A stretch of DNA of 64,000 bases from JAZDOT01 sp043798355 (GTDB taxonomy: Bacteria > Patescibacteriota > Gracilibacteria > Peribacterales > Peribacteraceae). The position numbers and the translations under genes were made by a program. The notes under the pieces were generated by a model. That model saw only the letters and a list, made by a program, of their open reading frames with translations. It made no database searches and was not told where the DNA came from. Positions 52,758-60,797 of this stretch are shown here, piece after piece. The DNA lies in the NCBI GenBank assembly GCA_043798355.1, contig JAZDOT010000010.1, positions 1 to 64,000 on the forward strand, written 5' to 3'. Positions within the stretch are counted from its first letter, which is position 1, and every line of letters starts with the position of its first letter.

Positions 52758-53633
52758 ATGATCAAGAAACGCAACATTCTCGGGGAAGATCTCGCGCGGA
52801 TGCTCAAGGGCGGCGTCATCATGGACGTCGTCACCGCGGATCAGGCGAAGATCGCCGAGAAGGCGGGGGCGTGCGCGGTGATGGCGCTCGAGCGCGTCCC
52901 TGCGGATATCCGCCGCGACGGAGGCGTGGCGCGCATGAGCGACCCGAAATTGATCGAGGCGATTCAGAAGGCGGTCTCCATCCCGGTCATGGCGAAGGTC
53001 CGCATCGGCCACAGCGCCGAGGCGCGGATTCTGCAGGCGATGAAAGTGGACTTCATCGACGAGTCCGAAGTGCTCACTCCTGCGGATCCCTTCGATCACA
53101 TCGACAAATCCCCCTTCATTGTTCCCTTCGTGTGCGGCGCAACACACCTCGGTGAGGCCCTGCGGAGGATTCACGAAGGTGCCGCGATGATCCGTACCAA
53201 GGGGGAAGCCGGCACGGGCAACGTGGTCGAAGCGGTGCGGCACCTGAAACTGATTCTTCGGCAGATCGCCGGACTGAAGACGATGAAGCGGGCGGAGTTG
53301 CAGCGCTTCGCCGATGAAGAGCGTGTGCCGCTCGCTCTCGTTGAAAAGGTACAGAAGCTCGGGCGCCTGCCCGTGGTGACTTTCGTTGCAGGAGGGATCG
53401 CAACGCCTTCCGACGCTGCGCTCCTCATTTGGCTGGGGGCGGAAGGGGTGTTCGTCGGATCGGGAATCTTCAAATCAGGAGACCCCGCCCGAAGGGCCGC
53501 AGCCATCGTGCAGGCGACGACGCACTTCCGCGATGCCAAGAAATTACTCGAGGTCTCGCGTGGACTCGGTGATGCCATGGCGGGATTGGAAGTAGAAGGA
53601 CTGGAGACGAGGATGCAGGAGAGGGGATGGTGA
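52758..53633 (+). CDS. pdxS: Pyridoxal 5'-phosphate synthase subunit PdxS
   Basis: Builds PLP from ribose 5-phosphate, glyceraldehyde 3-phosphate and ammonia. 291 residues, the normal length. MDVVTADQAKIAEKAGACAV, the Schiff-base Lys in VMAKVRIGH, RTKGEAGTGNVVEAVRH and the later FVAGGIATPSDAAL are all conserved. TAGGAT (52744-52749) ends 8 nt before the ATG. pdxT follows 44 bp downstream, with its own -10. Confidence 0.96.
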   Translation: MIKKRNILGEDLARMLKGGVIMDVVTADQAKIAEKAGACAVMALERVPADIRRDGGVARMSDPKLIEAIQKAVSIPVMAKVRIGHSAEARILQAMKVDFIDESEVLTPADPFDHIDKSPFIVPFVCGATHLGEALRRIHEGAAMIRTKGEAGTGNVVEAVRHLKLILRQIAGLKTMKRAELQRFADEERVPLALVEKVQKLGRLPVVTFVAGGIATPSDAALLIWLGAEGVFVGSGIFKSGDPARRAAAIVQATTHFRDAKKLLEVSRGLGDAMAGLEVEGLETRMQERGW

Positions 53634-53637
53634 GCCA

Positions 53638-53667
53638 TGAGCTTTGAGCTTTGAGCTTTGAGCTTTA
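53638..53667. repeat. GCTTTGA heptamer repeat between pdxS and pdxT
   Basis: Four near-perfect units; the last runs into TTTATGCT, whose TATGCT is the -10 of pdxT. Confidence 0.9.
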
Positions 53668-53677
53668 TGCTCTCTCC

Positions 53678-54283
53678 ATGATTGTCGGGGTCCTTGCGGT
53701 TCAGGGGGATTTTGCGGAACACATCACGCTCCTGCGTTCCATGGGAGTTGCGATGCGTGAAGTGCGCTCGATGAAAGATTTGAACGGAGTGGATCACCTC
53801 ATCATTCCCGGGGGGGAGAGTACGGTCATGGCAAAATTTCTGCGGGATACCGGACTATGGGTGGAGATTCGGCGAAGGGCGGGGGAAAAGGGCAAAGAGG
53901 AAAAAGAGGGCAAAGAAGGCAGAGATCGTCTCCGTGGGATTTACGGTACCTGCGCCGGCGCCATTCTCCTTGCGAAGGAGGTGACGGGAGGCGGAAAGAT
54001 CACTCCGCTCGGGCTGATCGATATCTCCATCGAACGCAACGCGTACGGGACGCAGAGAGACAGTTTCGAGGCGAAGATCCATATCCGCGGGGTACGCCTT
54101 CCCGTTCCGGTCGCCTTCATCCGCGCGCCGCAGATCACGCGGGTGGGGAAAGGCGTGGAAGTCCTCGCGGCGTGGAAAGGCGACCCTGTTCTCGTACGGC
54201 AGGGCTGCATTCTCGCAGGGACGTTTCATCCTGAAGTGAGGGGGGAGAGAGCGATTCACAGGATGTTTCTGAGATTAGAATGA
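53678..54283 (+). CDS. pdxT: Pyridoxal 5'-phosphate synthase glutaminase PdxT with a charged insertion
   Basis: Supplies ammonia to PdxS. 201 residues. IVGVLAVQGDFAEH, IIPGGESTVM, the nucleophile in YGTCAGAILLA, and HPEV are present. A Lys/Glu/Gly stretch (EKGKEEKEGKEG, about residues 78-89) inserted before the nucleophile strand comes from a purine-only repeat and is not usual for the family. TATGCT (53666-53671) ends 6 nt before the ATG; starting further up would translate the GCTTTGA repeat. Confidence 0.94.
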   Translation: MIVGVLAVQGDFAEHITLLRSMGVAMREVRSMKDLNGVDHLIIPGGESTVMAKFLRDTGLWVEIRRRAGEKGKEEKEGKEGRDRLRGIYGTCAGAILLAKEVTGGGKITPLGLIDISIERNAYGTQRDSFEAKIHIRGVRLPVPVAFIRAPQITRVGKGVEVLAAWKGDPVLVRQGCILAGTFHPEVRGERAIHRMFLRLE

Positions 54284-54325
54284 GGGTTGAGGGGAAATCC
54301 CCGAAGGAAAAAGGGGGCGAAATAC

Positions 54326-54354
54326 TTGCATCTTGCTGATAATTATTGTATAAA
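54326..54354 (+). promoter_or_regulatory. Sigma-70-type promoter of the 54425 gene
   Basis: TTGCAT, exactly 17 nt, TATAAA. The 70-nt leader that follows holds a short hairpin near 54368. This is the clearest two-box promoter in the window. Confidence 0.75.
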
Positions 54355-54424
54355 AAGATTAGTCCCCCACGTTGGGTGGCAAGAGCAGTTGGTCTTTCAT
54401 AGATTTTGAATAAGGAACGGAACC

Positions 54425-54814
54425 ATGAAGATCGTAAAATGGTTTACTGTGGTGATGGTGTTGTTCACTGTGGGGATACCCTTCCTCCTTGTGCCCACCG
54501 TTGCCGTGACTCGTGGAATGCAGTGCTTTATGAATGCCGCCTTGGTGGTCTTGGGTGCGACCACTAGTGCGTTATTGATGAGCTCGCGCGTCGAAGCCCT
54601 TGAAAAGGAGTTGCGCGAAACGCAGATCGAACTGGGTGGGACCAGACGCATCACAGATCCGCTCCTTTCGGCGTTTAAGTCTTTGCTCATGCCTGGGAGC
54701 AAGAAGGAGATCTGGTTTGTTCGTGGTGATGAACTGCGGGTGCAACCATTCGCGCCGAGCGGACCGGGCCCCCAAACGTTTAATGTCATTGTTACAAACG
54801 TTCCCAGAGGATGA
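54425..54814 (+). CDS. Unknown membrane-anchored protein, Shine-Dalgarno led
   Basis: 129 residues: two hydrophobic segments (about 5-27 and 33-55), a coiled-coil heptad region (VEALEKELRETQIELGG) and a soluble tail. AAGGAACGG lies shortly before the ATG. Strong promoter upstream, strong terminator downstream. No family recognised; likely acquired with its neighbours. Confidence 0.6.
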   Translation: MKIVKWFTVVMVLFTVGIPFLLVPTVAVTRGMQCFMNAALVVLGATTSALLMSSRVEALEKELRETQIELGGTRRITDPLLSAFKSLLMPGSKKEIWFVRGDELRVQPFAPSGPGPQTFNVIVTNVPRG

Positions 54815-54836
54815 ACATTGCTCGACTGCTCGCAGA

Positions 54837-54868
54837 GCCCCTGCCAAGGATGGCGGGGGCATTTTTTT
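54837..54868 (+). terminator. Strong intrinsic terminator after the 54425 gene
   Basis: GCCCCTGCCA (54837-54846) pairs with TGGCGGGGGC (54851-54860) around AGGA, followed by ATTTTTTT. Confidence 0.93.
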
Positions 54869-54874
54869 GTGAAC

Positions 54875-54904
54875 GGCAGCCGGGATTCATGAATCCCGGC
54901 TGCC
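54875..54904. repeat. Perfect 30-bp REP-type palindrome
   Basis: GGCAGCCGGGATTCA joined to TGAATCCCGGCTGCC, exactly self-complementary. It lies 20 bp beyond the 3' end of a REP-associated transposase remnant, where REP elements are normally found. Confidence 0.8.
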
Positions 54905-54923
54905 AACCGGGCCGGATGGAATA

Positions 54924-55064
54924 TCAACCCAACCGGATTTCCGTTGGCTCGACCAGGTGAGGAAAACGAATGGAAGACCATGGCCATTGTTCCGGATCAT
55001 CAACGAGCCCGTGCCGCCATGCGTTGGATTGTACGTATGCAATAGTAATCTCCCCCTTATCCCT
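54924..55064 (-). pseudogene. C-terminal remnant of a REP-associated tyrosine transposase (RAYT)
   Basis: The minus strand is open for 46 codons and reads ITIAYVQSNAWRHGLVDDP, EQWPWSSIRFPHL and a terminal EIRLG before TGA. The W-P-W-S-S and GLVDDP stretch is the hallmark of the C-terminal end of IS200-like RAYT transposases. The catalytic Tyr and HUH motifs are missing because the upstream part is gone. Confidence 0.75.
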
Positions 55065-55262
55065 TTACTTCCCGACTGTGGATTATAAACTTGTCCTCTT
55101 TTCGCTCTTTAACAGCATATCTCCCCCATTCATCCTCTTTTCGTTTCGTGGCGGAGAGCGTCTCTGCCACATCCATGTTGCCGTGTTTGTTTCCCCGGTA
55201 CCTTCAACCCAAACACGCGCGAGCGTGAGGAAGGAGGATGCCGTGGGGGAAAGGAGTCTAAC
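55065..55262. other. Intergenic remainder of the 448-bp gap
   Basis: Probable leader of the 55263 gene. It contains a short hairpin (GGCGGAGA pairing with TCTCTGCC, near 55149-55169) and A/T-rich pyrimidine tracts. No coding frame. Confidence 0.4.
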
Positions 55263-55772
55263 ATGACTCTCCAGTTGATGAGTCGGGTGGTAGTTGGTGC
55301 GCCGGCGGGCCTAGTCGAGTTGCTCATGCGGAGCCTCGGCCATCCCCGATGGATGTACCGCGTGTTCGCGGCGATGCCCAAGGAGTTGCCGGAGCAGGAG
55401 AAGCGCAGGGCTGCCTACTTTCGTTGGGAAAAGGCGGGGAGGCCGTGGCGGTCGGCCCAACAGGACCGCGACAGAGAGTACGCTGCGGCTGTCGAGGAGT
55501 TGCGTGAGACCCAGCAGCTGGGCGGCTGCGCGGTCACATACCTCGATGGAAGCGACCTGAAGATCCTGCTGATCGTGATCCCTGCGACTATCGGCTGCAG
55601 CGATAGCCGTGACATCGCCCGATCGCTCGTCGAAGGGATCGTCGCCTTCGCGCGCGGCAATGGTTGCCGGAAGGTGGTTTGCCTGTGTGCGTTCCAGCGG
55701 GAGGTGGAGGACATCCTGCGCGACCAGTGCTTCTCGTGGGGAGAGGAGGTTTGGATGAAAAACATCCGATGA
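55263..55772 (+). CDS. Unknown soluble protein, Shine-Dalgarno led
   Basis: 169 residues; no signal peptide. An Arg-rich first half (FRWEKAGRPWRSAQQDRDRE) is followed by a compact domain (LLIVIPATIGCSDSRDIARSL, ARGNGCRKVVCLCAF) with five Cys, and no recognised family. AAAGGAG lies 8 nt before the ATG, and a terminator follows. Belongs by style with 49875 and 54425. Confidence 0.6.
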   Translation: MTLQLMSRVVVGAPAGLVELLMRSLGHPRWMYRVFAAMPKELPEQEKRRAAYFRWEKAGRPWRSAQQDRDREYAAAVEELRETQQLGGCAVTYLDGSDLKILLIVIPATIGCSDSRDIARSLVEGIVAFARGNGCRKVVCLCAFQREVEDILRDQCFSWGEEVWMKNIR

Positions 55773-55804
55773 AGGCTTGTCGGATGACTTCGCCTACGGC
55801 ACTC

Positions 55805-55843
55805 GGCCGCTTTGCACATGATGATGCGAAGCGGCCGGTTTTT
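55805..55843 (+). terminator. Intrinsic terminator after the 55263 gene
   Basis: GGCCGCTTTGC (55805-55815) pairs with GCGAAGCGGCC (55826-55836, one T-G pair), then GGTTTTTG. Confidence 0.85.
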
Positions 55844-55844
55844 G

Positions 55845-55876
55845 CGTTAGGATTAGGGTTAGGATTAGGGCTAAGT
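55845..55876. repeat. TTAGGA/TTAGGG hexamer repeat, left of the S23 gene
   Basis: About five units of the CCCTAA family in one orientation. A copy in the opposite orientation lies at 56245-56270, on the other side of the gene. Confidence 0.85.
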
Positions 55877-55883
55877 CATAAGC

Positions 55884-56237
55884 CTATTTTTCGTATCGGC
55901 GAATAAGTCCTGAAAGCATTTTGCCCGTTTCATCCAGAAGATGGCATGCACGGTCGGCTTGGGTTATTGCGATGTACCCAACCGCGATGCTCGCGAGTAA
56001 GAATGCCTTTGTCTCTGTGCATTCTCCGCGCGCAATGGTGAACTTGTATGCCTTGTCTGCCGGTGTTGTTCTGCTTAATCCTTCTGCGGTGTTGGCGAGA
56101 ATGCTTGTTGATGATCTTCGCATCTGCATGACAAGGACAAATTTCTCTTCGGCAGGAAACAATCCAGTTAATCGATAAATTTCCCGGATGAGTTCCGTTG
56201 CTCTTTGCCAGACGTGTAAGTGTTCAAAGCCATTCAT
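55884..56237 (-). CDS. S23/four-helix-bundle protein (23S rRNA intervening-sequence family)
   Basis: 117 residues. HLHVWQRATELIREIYRLTG, QMRRSSTSILANTAEGLSR and FTIARGECTETKAFLLAS match the S23 four-helix family, often found in Patescibacteria as stand-alone genes; its function is unknown. TAGGTT, formed by the end of the flanking repeat, ends 6 nt before the ATG, so the repeat supplies the promoter. Confidence 0.87.
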   Translation of the reverse strand: MNGFEHLHVWQRATELIREIYRLTGLFPAEEKFVLVMQMRRSSTSILANTAEGLSRTTPADKAYKFTIARGECTETKAFLLASIAVGYIAITQADRACHLLDETGKMLSGLIRRYEK

Positions 56238-56244
56238 AATTGAA

Positions 56245-56270
56245 ACCTAATCCTAACCCTAATACTAAAC
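56245..56270. repeat. CCTAAT/CCCTAA hexamer repeat, right of the S23 gene
   Basis: About four units, inverted relative to the left copy at 55845-55876. Provides the TAGGTT -10 of the S23 gene on the minus strand and overlaps the last codons of the ComM gene. Confidence 0.85.
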
Positions 56271-57761
56271 ACTTTGTCGATACTGCAGCGCCTCCGCGAT
56301 GTGTGCCGTCGCGATGTCTTTCTCACCCGAGAGATCGGCGATGGTGCGGGCGACCTTGATGATGCGGTGGTAGGCGCGGGCAGAGAGGCCGAGGCGTTCG
56401 ACGGCTTGCCTGAGGAGCTGGAGCGACGCTGTGTCCAAAGGACAGAGCGTATCGATGTGCTTCACGGTCATTTCCTTGTTCGTCCGGATGCCCAGCCCGT
56501 GGAATCGTTGTAGTTGAGCTGCGCGTGCCTGCATGACACGTTTCAGGATATCTTTGCTCGACTCCGTACTCGCGGATGGACGGCGTTGGAGATCCTCGAT
56601 GGGAACCGGCTGGACGGCGATGGTGAGGTCGATGCGGTCGAGGAGCGGCGCGGAGATGCGGCGCAGGATCCGGCTCTCGCCTCTTGCAGTGAACTGCGGG
56701 GGATTCATGGCGGCGATCATGATGAAGTCCGCAGGGAAGGTGACGGCGCCCTGCGCGCGGGTAATGGTGATCTGCCGGTCTTCCAGCGGTTGGCGCAGCA
56801 CCTCGAGAACCTGCGAAGGAAACTCCGCCAATTCATCGAGGAAGAGCACGCCCTTGTGCGCGAGGCTGATTTCGCCCGGTCCCGGGATCTGCCCGCCTCC
56901 GACGATACTGACACCGCTCGCGGTGTGGTGGACCACGCGGAAGGGGCGCCTCTTCATGAGGGGCGCTTCCGGCGGGAGGAGATTCGCCACGGAGTAAATC
57001 TGCGTCACTTCGATGGACTCTTCTTCAGTCAGAGGGGGGAGGATCCCGCGAAAGGCGCGTGCGAGGAGAGTCTTCCCGGCTCCGGGTGCTCCCGAGAGGA
57101 GCACGTTGTGTCCGCCTGCAGCGGCGATCTCGAGAGCCCGCTTCGCGTGTTCCTGTCCGCGCACGTCGGCGAAGTCAGTGAGGCCTTCTTCCGCGAGAGT
57201 GGTTACTGCACAGGCGGGAGTTTCGATGGGATCCGCTGCGCGGTCACCGAGGAGGACGGCAATGAGCTCCTGCAGATGTTCGGCGCCGATCACCGTGAGT
57301 CCAGAGATGAGCGCAGCTTCGGGTGCGTTCACGGAGGGGACGACGAGGGTCGAAATGCCGAGTCTCCGGCAGGCGATGGCAGCCGAGAGGACGCCGGTCA
57401 CATGCCTCAGCGATCCGTCCAGAGCCAGCTCTCCGAGGAAAGCCATGGAGGCGAGTTGTTTCTCCGGAAGGACGAGTGCATCCGAAACGATGAGGAGCCC
57501 GAGGGCGATGGCCAGGTCGTAGCGGGGTCCGACCTTGCGCAAATCAGCGGGTGCGAGGTTCACGGTGACCGTCCGGCCGGTGGGAAGTCGGTAGCCGCGG
57601 GTACGGAGCGCCATCTTCACCCGCTGCTTACTCTCCTGCACGGCGGTATCGCCGAGGCCGACAATCTGGACGACCCCCTCTCCGGGCAGAGAACCGATTT
57701 CAACGGTGATGCGCTCGCTCTTCAGTCCCACGGTGGCGAACGATGTCAGTTTTGTGAGCAT
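56265..57761 (-). CDS. comM: YifB/ComM-family AAA+ Mg-chelatase-like helicase
   Basis: 498 residues, a normal length. An N-terminal Lon-like domain (about 1-170), Mg-chelatase AAA+ domain with Walker A LLSGAPGAGKTLLARAF and Walker B GVLFLDELAEF, and C-terminal domain (RAYHRIIKVARTIADL). ComM drives branch migration during integration of incoming DNA in naturally competent bacteria. With the pilus and ComEC-like genes it supports, but does not prove, DNA uptake. No leaderless -10 seen. Confidence 0.93.
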   Translation of the reverse strand: MLTKLTSFATVGLKSERITVEIGSLPGEGVVQIVGLGDTAVQESKQRVKMALRTRGYRLPTGRTVTVNLAPADLRKVGPRYDLAIALGLLIVSDALVLPEKQLASMAFLGELALDGSLRHVTGVLSAAIACRRLGISTLVVPSVNAPEAALISGLTVIGAEHLQELIAVLLGDRAADPIETPACAVTTLAEEGLTDFADVRGQEHAKRALEIAAAGGHNVLLSGAPGAGKTLLARAFRGILPPLTEEESIEVTQIYSVANLLPPEAPLMKRRPFRVVHHTASGVSIVGGGQIPGPGEISLAHKGVLFLDELAEFPSQVLEVLRQPLEDRQITITRAQGAVTFPADFIMIAAMNPPQFTARGESRILRRISAPLLDRIDLTIAVQPVPIEDLQRRPSASTESSKDILKRVMQARAAQLQRFHGLGIRTNKEMTVKHIDTLCPLDTASLQLLRQAVERLGLSARAYHRIIKVARTIADLSGEKDIATAHIAEALQYRQSV

Positions 57762-57864
57762 GGAAGTAAAGGAGAATGGACAGGAACAAGTGTACTTACG
57801 TACACCTCCCTCTTCCTAGGAAAAAGACTGGACGAACGTACACCTTTGGAGTATGGTTGGCTTC

Positions 57865-58284
57865 ATGAAGAGATATTCTCCGGCTCCTGTTCGTACGGTT
57901 GTCCGAAGTCAAGTAAAGCAGACCGTCGCAAAGCATATGAAGGTTGGCAGGAGCGGCGAGGAAGCCGCAGAACGATTTTTGAGGCGCCTCGGATACAGGA
58001 TCGATGGAAAGAATATCCGTCTCGGGAAAGACGAAGTGGACATTCTCGCGTGGGACCCGCGTGACGATGTGGTCGTGTTCGTGGAGGTAAAGACACGTTC
58101 CATTCCCAGCGAGGATTTCTGCCCGGTCATCAATGTCACGCGGAAGAAGCGGTGGAGCATGCGACGCGCAGCGAGAAGATGGGTCGCGGACCATGAGTAT
58201 GAAGGCGGCTATCGCATCGACGTGGTCAGTGTTTCCGGATCCCGCGTGACCGATCACATCATCGAATTGTCGTGGACGCGATGA
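57865..58284 (+). CDS. YraN-family (UPF0102) endonuclease-like protein
   Basis: 139 residues. GRSGEEAAERFLRRLGYRI and KDEVDILAWDPRDDVVVFVEVKTRS form the restriction-endonuclease-like fold of UPF0102, with the acidic and Lys catalytic positions kept. Role unknown; often linked to recombination genes such as comM, as here. TATGGT (57852-57857) ends 7 nt before the ATG at 57865. Confidence 0.9.
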   Translation: MKRYSPAPVRTVVRSQVKQTVAKHMKVGRSGEEAAERFLRRLGYRIDGKNIRLGKDEVDILAWDPRDDVVVFVEVKTRSIPSEDFCPVINVTRKKRWSMRRAARRWVADHEYEGGYRIDVVSVSGSRVTDHIIELSWTR

Positions 58285-58299
58285 GCTTTGGGCTTTGAG
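58282..58299. repeat. GCTTTGG/GCTTTGA heptamer repeat
   Basis: Two units of the GCTTTGA family directly after the yraN stop. Confidence 0.65.
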
Positions 58300-58395
58300 T
58301 CGTCAGTAGACAGACCGTACCATCGGCTTCCCATTCGATGGGCGGAATATGTTGTTCAGAAGCAGCTTTCCAAGCTGCGGTAGCTCCGAACGATT

Positions 58396-59091
58396 TTAGG
58401 GACAAAACAGCGCGATACACTGTGTATCGCGAATAATGCGTTTTGCAGGCCACCGTCGCTCATCCTCTTTGCTCTGCGTCATCTCCTGCCAAACTTTTTG
58501 TTTTGCTTCCCCTTTCAAGAGGAACATACAGGATCGTGCGGAGGCGAGAACGGGAAGTGTTGCGGAGATCCTCCGCCGGACAGCGAAACGATCCGTTTCG
58601 GTGCTGATGATCGCATGTTGCGGGTCGAGAGCGTCGTCATCTGCGAGCGGCGGGAAGAGCGAGGCAATGTGACCGTCCTCTCCCATACCGAGGATGACGA
58701 GATCGGGGGTGCTGTCCCGGAATTTTTTTGAGAGTACTTGGTCGTAGGAGGCGGCACATCGATCGTAGGGAAGGGTAGTATCCGGAAAGAGGAGATTTTT
58801 CTCCGGGATTCTTGCCACCGAAAGAAGTGTCTCTCGGATCAGCCGTTGATTGCTCTCCTTTTCATTTGCAGGGACGTAGCGTTCATCAACGAGGAAGAGG
58901 AACACTTTCGCCCACTCGATGGGCAGTGCTACGAGGGCATTGTAGACGGGGCCCGGTGTTGATCCCCCCGAGAGGCCGACAAGGCACTGTCCGCGCGAAG
59001 CGATGTTTTTATTGATGTGCCTGGCGGTTTCGTTCGCAGCGGTGCGGATAAATTCCGTCTCCGATGTTGCGATCATCGTTTGGAGGGACAT
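58396..59091 (-). CDS. pgl: 6-phosphogluconolactonase
   Basis: Second step of the oxidative pentose phosphate pathway. 231 residues of the SOL/DevB type: GLSGGSTPGPVYNALV, FLVDERYVPANEKESNQRL and LVILGMGEDGHIASLFPP are diagnostic. TATGAT (59098-59103) ends 6 nt before the ATG. zwf lies upstream in the same direction, 102 bp away, so the two successive enzymes are neighbours but have separate promoters. Confidence 0.94.
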   Translation of the reverse strand: MSLQTMIATSETEFIRTAANETARHINKNIASRGQCLVGLSGGSTPGPVYNALVALPIEWAKVFLFLVDERYVPANEKESNQRLIRETLLSVARIPEKNLLFPDTTLPYDRCAASYDQVLSKKFRDSTPDLVILGMGEDGHIASLFPPLADDDALDPQHAIISTETDRFAVRRRISATLPVLASARSCMFLLKGEAKQKVWQEMTQSKEDERRWPAKRIIRDTQCIALFCP

Positions 59092-59112
59092 GGGGGCATC
59101 ATAGCATCTGTA

Positions 59113-59182
59113 AGTTTTTTATTTTTCGTTGCTCGTTTTTCGTTCTTTCGCATGAAGAACGAAAAACCAAAAACCAACAACC
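59113..59182. repeat. CCAAAAA heptamer repeat with a 12-bp inverted repeat, between zwf and pgl
   Basis: TTTTTCGTTCTT (59136-59147) pairs exactly with AAGAACGAAAAA (59155-59166) around 7 nt, and CCAAAAA/CCAACAA units follow. The hairpin may end zwf transcription. Confidence 0.75.
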
Positions 59183-59193
59183 TCTCGTATTCG

Positions 59194-60648
59194 TTATAAC
59201 CATTTGATCCCCTCCCGTGCGATCCATTCCTCCGCCGCCTTCGGTCCGTCCGTTCCCGCTCTATAGGAATGGAGCGCCGTCGCAGGATCGTCGAGATAGG
59301 CCTGCAGAGGATCAATGAGTCTCCATGCGGCATCGACCTCCTCCGGTGAGAGGAACCATTGTTTTTTTCCATGGATGGCTTCGAGGAGAAGCAAGCCGTG
59401 TTCGGGGAGGCAGTCGCCCTCGCAGACAAGCGGATCGGAGAGGATGAGCGGGCGGAACGCAGGCTCGGTGCCGCCCAGCTTCGTCTGCAGGTGGAAACGC
59501 ATTCCTGCTTCGCCCTGCAGGATGATGTCGAGGCGGTTGGGTCCTGCCCCCTTCCCGACGGACCACGGCTCCTGAAAGCTGAGGGTCAGGCGCGTCTCTT
59601 TACCGGCAAGGCGTTTGCCGGCACGGAAGAGGAAGGGGATGCCTTCCCATCGTGGCATGCGGCTCCGGAGCCGGAGGGCGACAAACGTATTCGTTCGCGA
59701 ATGCGGGGGAACGCCTTCCTCATTGCGGTACCCCTTTACCTGTTCTTTGCCGATGGTTCCGGCAGCATACTGCCCCTGGATGATGACGTCTTTGAGCGAG
59801 CGGGCGGGGGGAACGTAGAAGCGGCGGAGAGCTTCCAACCGGGAACGTGCGAAAGAGACCGGCGTTTCCGTAAGACGCATGGTGAGGAGAGACGCCACCA
59901 TAAGCAGGTGACTCTGGAAGATGTCACGGAGCGTTCCCGTATGGTCAAAATATCCCGCACGCCCCTCGATGCCGGCGGATTCGGGGGCGGAAATTTCCAC
60001 ATACTGGAGGAGCGTATGGGCAAAAATTTCCTCGAGAATGGGGTTGGCAAGACGCAGGTAGTAGACGTTGCGGGCCGCTTCTTTGCCGAGGTAGTGATCC
60101 AGAAAATAGATATGCTTCTCGTGCACGCAGTGTTTGAGCGAGGATGAGATCGCCCGAAAGTCGTCGAAGTTGTGGCCGACCGGCTTTTCCAGGATGCAGC
60201 GAAGCTCCTTCCGGTCGTGGGCAAATCCGCTTTTACAGAGATTCTCAGAGATGGGAGAAAAGATGGTCGGGGGGACGGAGTAGTAAGCGAGACGGACCCC
60301 CTTCCTCCATCCTTTTTCGACGGAGGTCAGGCGATGCCGCAGCGCATGATAATCCCCTTCCTCCGTGTACTCTCCGGTGTGGTACCAGCAATGAGTTAAA
60401 AACTCTTTCAGGACGCTCTCATTCGCCGCCCCCATCATGTCTGTCCGCACGGACTCGGCGACGCATGTGCGGAATGACGCGTCATTCATGGCTGTGCGCG
60501 AGAAGCCGACGACGGCGTAGTCCTTCGGCAGGCGCTTTTTCAGCGTCAACGTGTAGAGTGCCGGGTAGATTTTGAACCGTGCCAAGTGCCCTGATGCTCC
60601 GAAGAGGAGCAAGGAGAAGGGGGATGGCGCGGAGAGCATTTCTGACAT
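59194..60648 (-). CDS. zwf: Glucose-6-phosphate 1-dehydrogenase
   Basis: First step of the oxidative pentose phosphate pathway, making NADPH. 484 residues, a normal length. LLLFGASGHLARFKIYPALY is the dinucleotide loop (His where Asp is usual in GASGDLA), CILEKPVGHNF and LDHYLGKEAARNVYYLRLAN carry substrate-binding and catalytic residues. The start at 60648 is confirmed by TATGCT (60655-60660) ending 6 nt upstream. 6-phosphogluconate dehydrogenase is not in the window. Confidence 0.94.
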   Translation of the reverse strand: MSEMLSAPSPFSLLLFGASGHLARFKIYPALYTLTLKKRLPKDYAVVGFSRTAMNDASFRTCVAESVRTDMMGAANESVLKEFLTHCWYHTGEYTEEGDYHALRHRLTSVEKGWRKGVRLAYYSVPPTIFSPISENLCKSGFAHDRKELRCILEKPVGHNFDDFRAISSSLKHCVHEKHIYFLDHYLGKEAARNVYYLRLANPILEEIFAHTLLQYVEISAPESAGIEGRAGYFDHTGTLRDIFQSHLLMVASLLTMRLTETPVSFARSRLEALRRFYVPPARSLKDVIIQGQYAAGTIGKEQVKGYRNEEGVPPHSRTNTFVALRLRSRMPRWEGIPFLFRAGKRLAGKETRLTLSFQEPWSVGKGAGPNRLDIILQGEAGMRFHLQTKLGGTEPAFRPLILSDPLVCEGDCLPEHGLLLLEAIHGKKQWFLSPEEVDAAWRLIDPLQAYLDDPATALHSYRAGTDGPKAAEEWIAREGIKWL

Positions 60649-60797
60649 GGAGGAAGCATAGCAGGACAGGCTCATTATGGATGAGTGATTTAAGATTTTT
60701 GATTGCCAGTTGGGAGAGTCTCACCTGATACCAGTTGCACTGGTACTCCTCCTTTTCTTTTGTTAAGATACCCCCCGTTCTTTCCCCTCCCCTCCTG

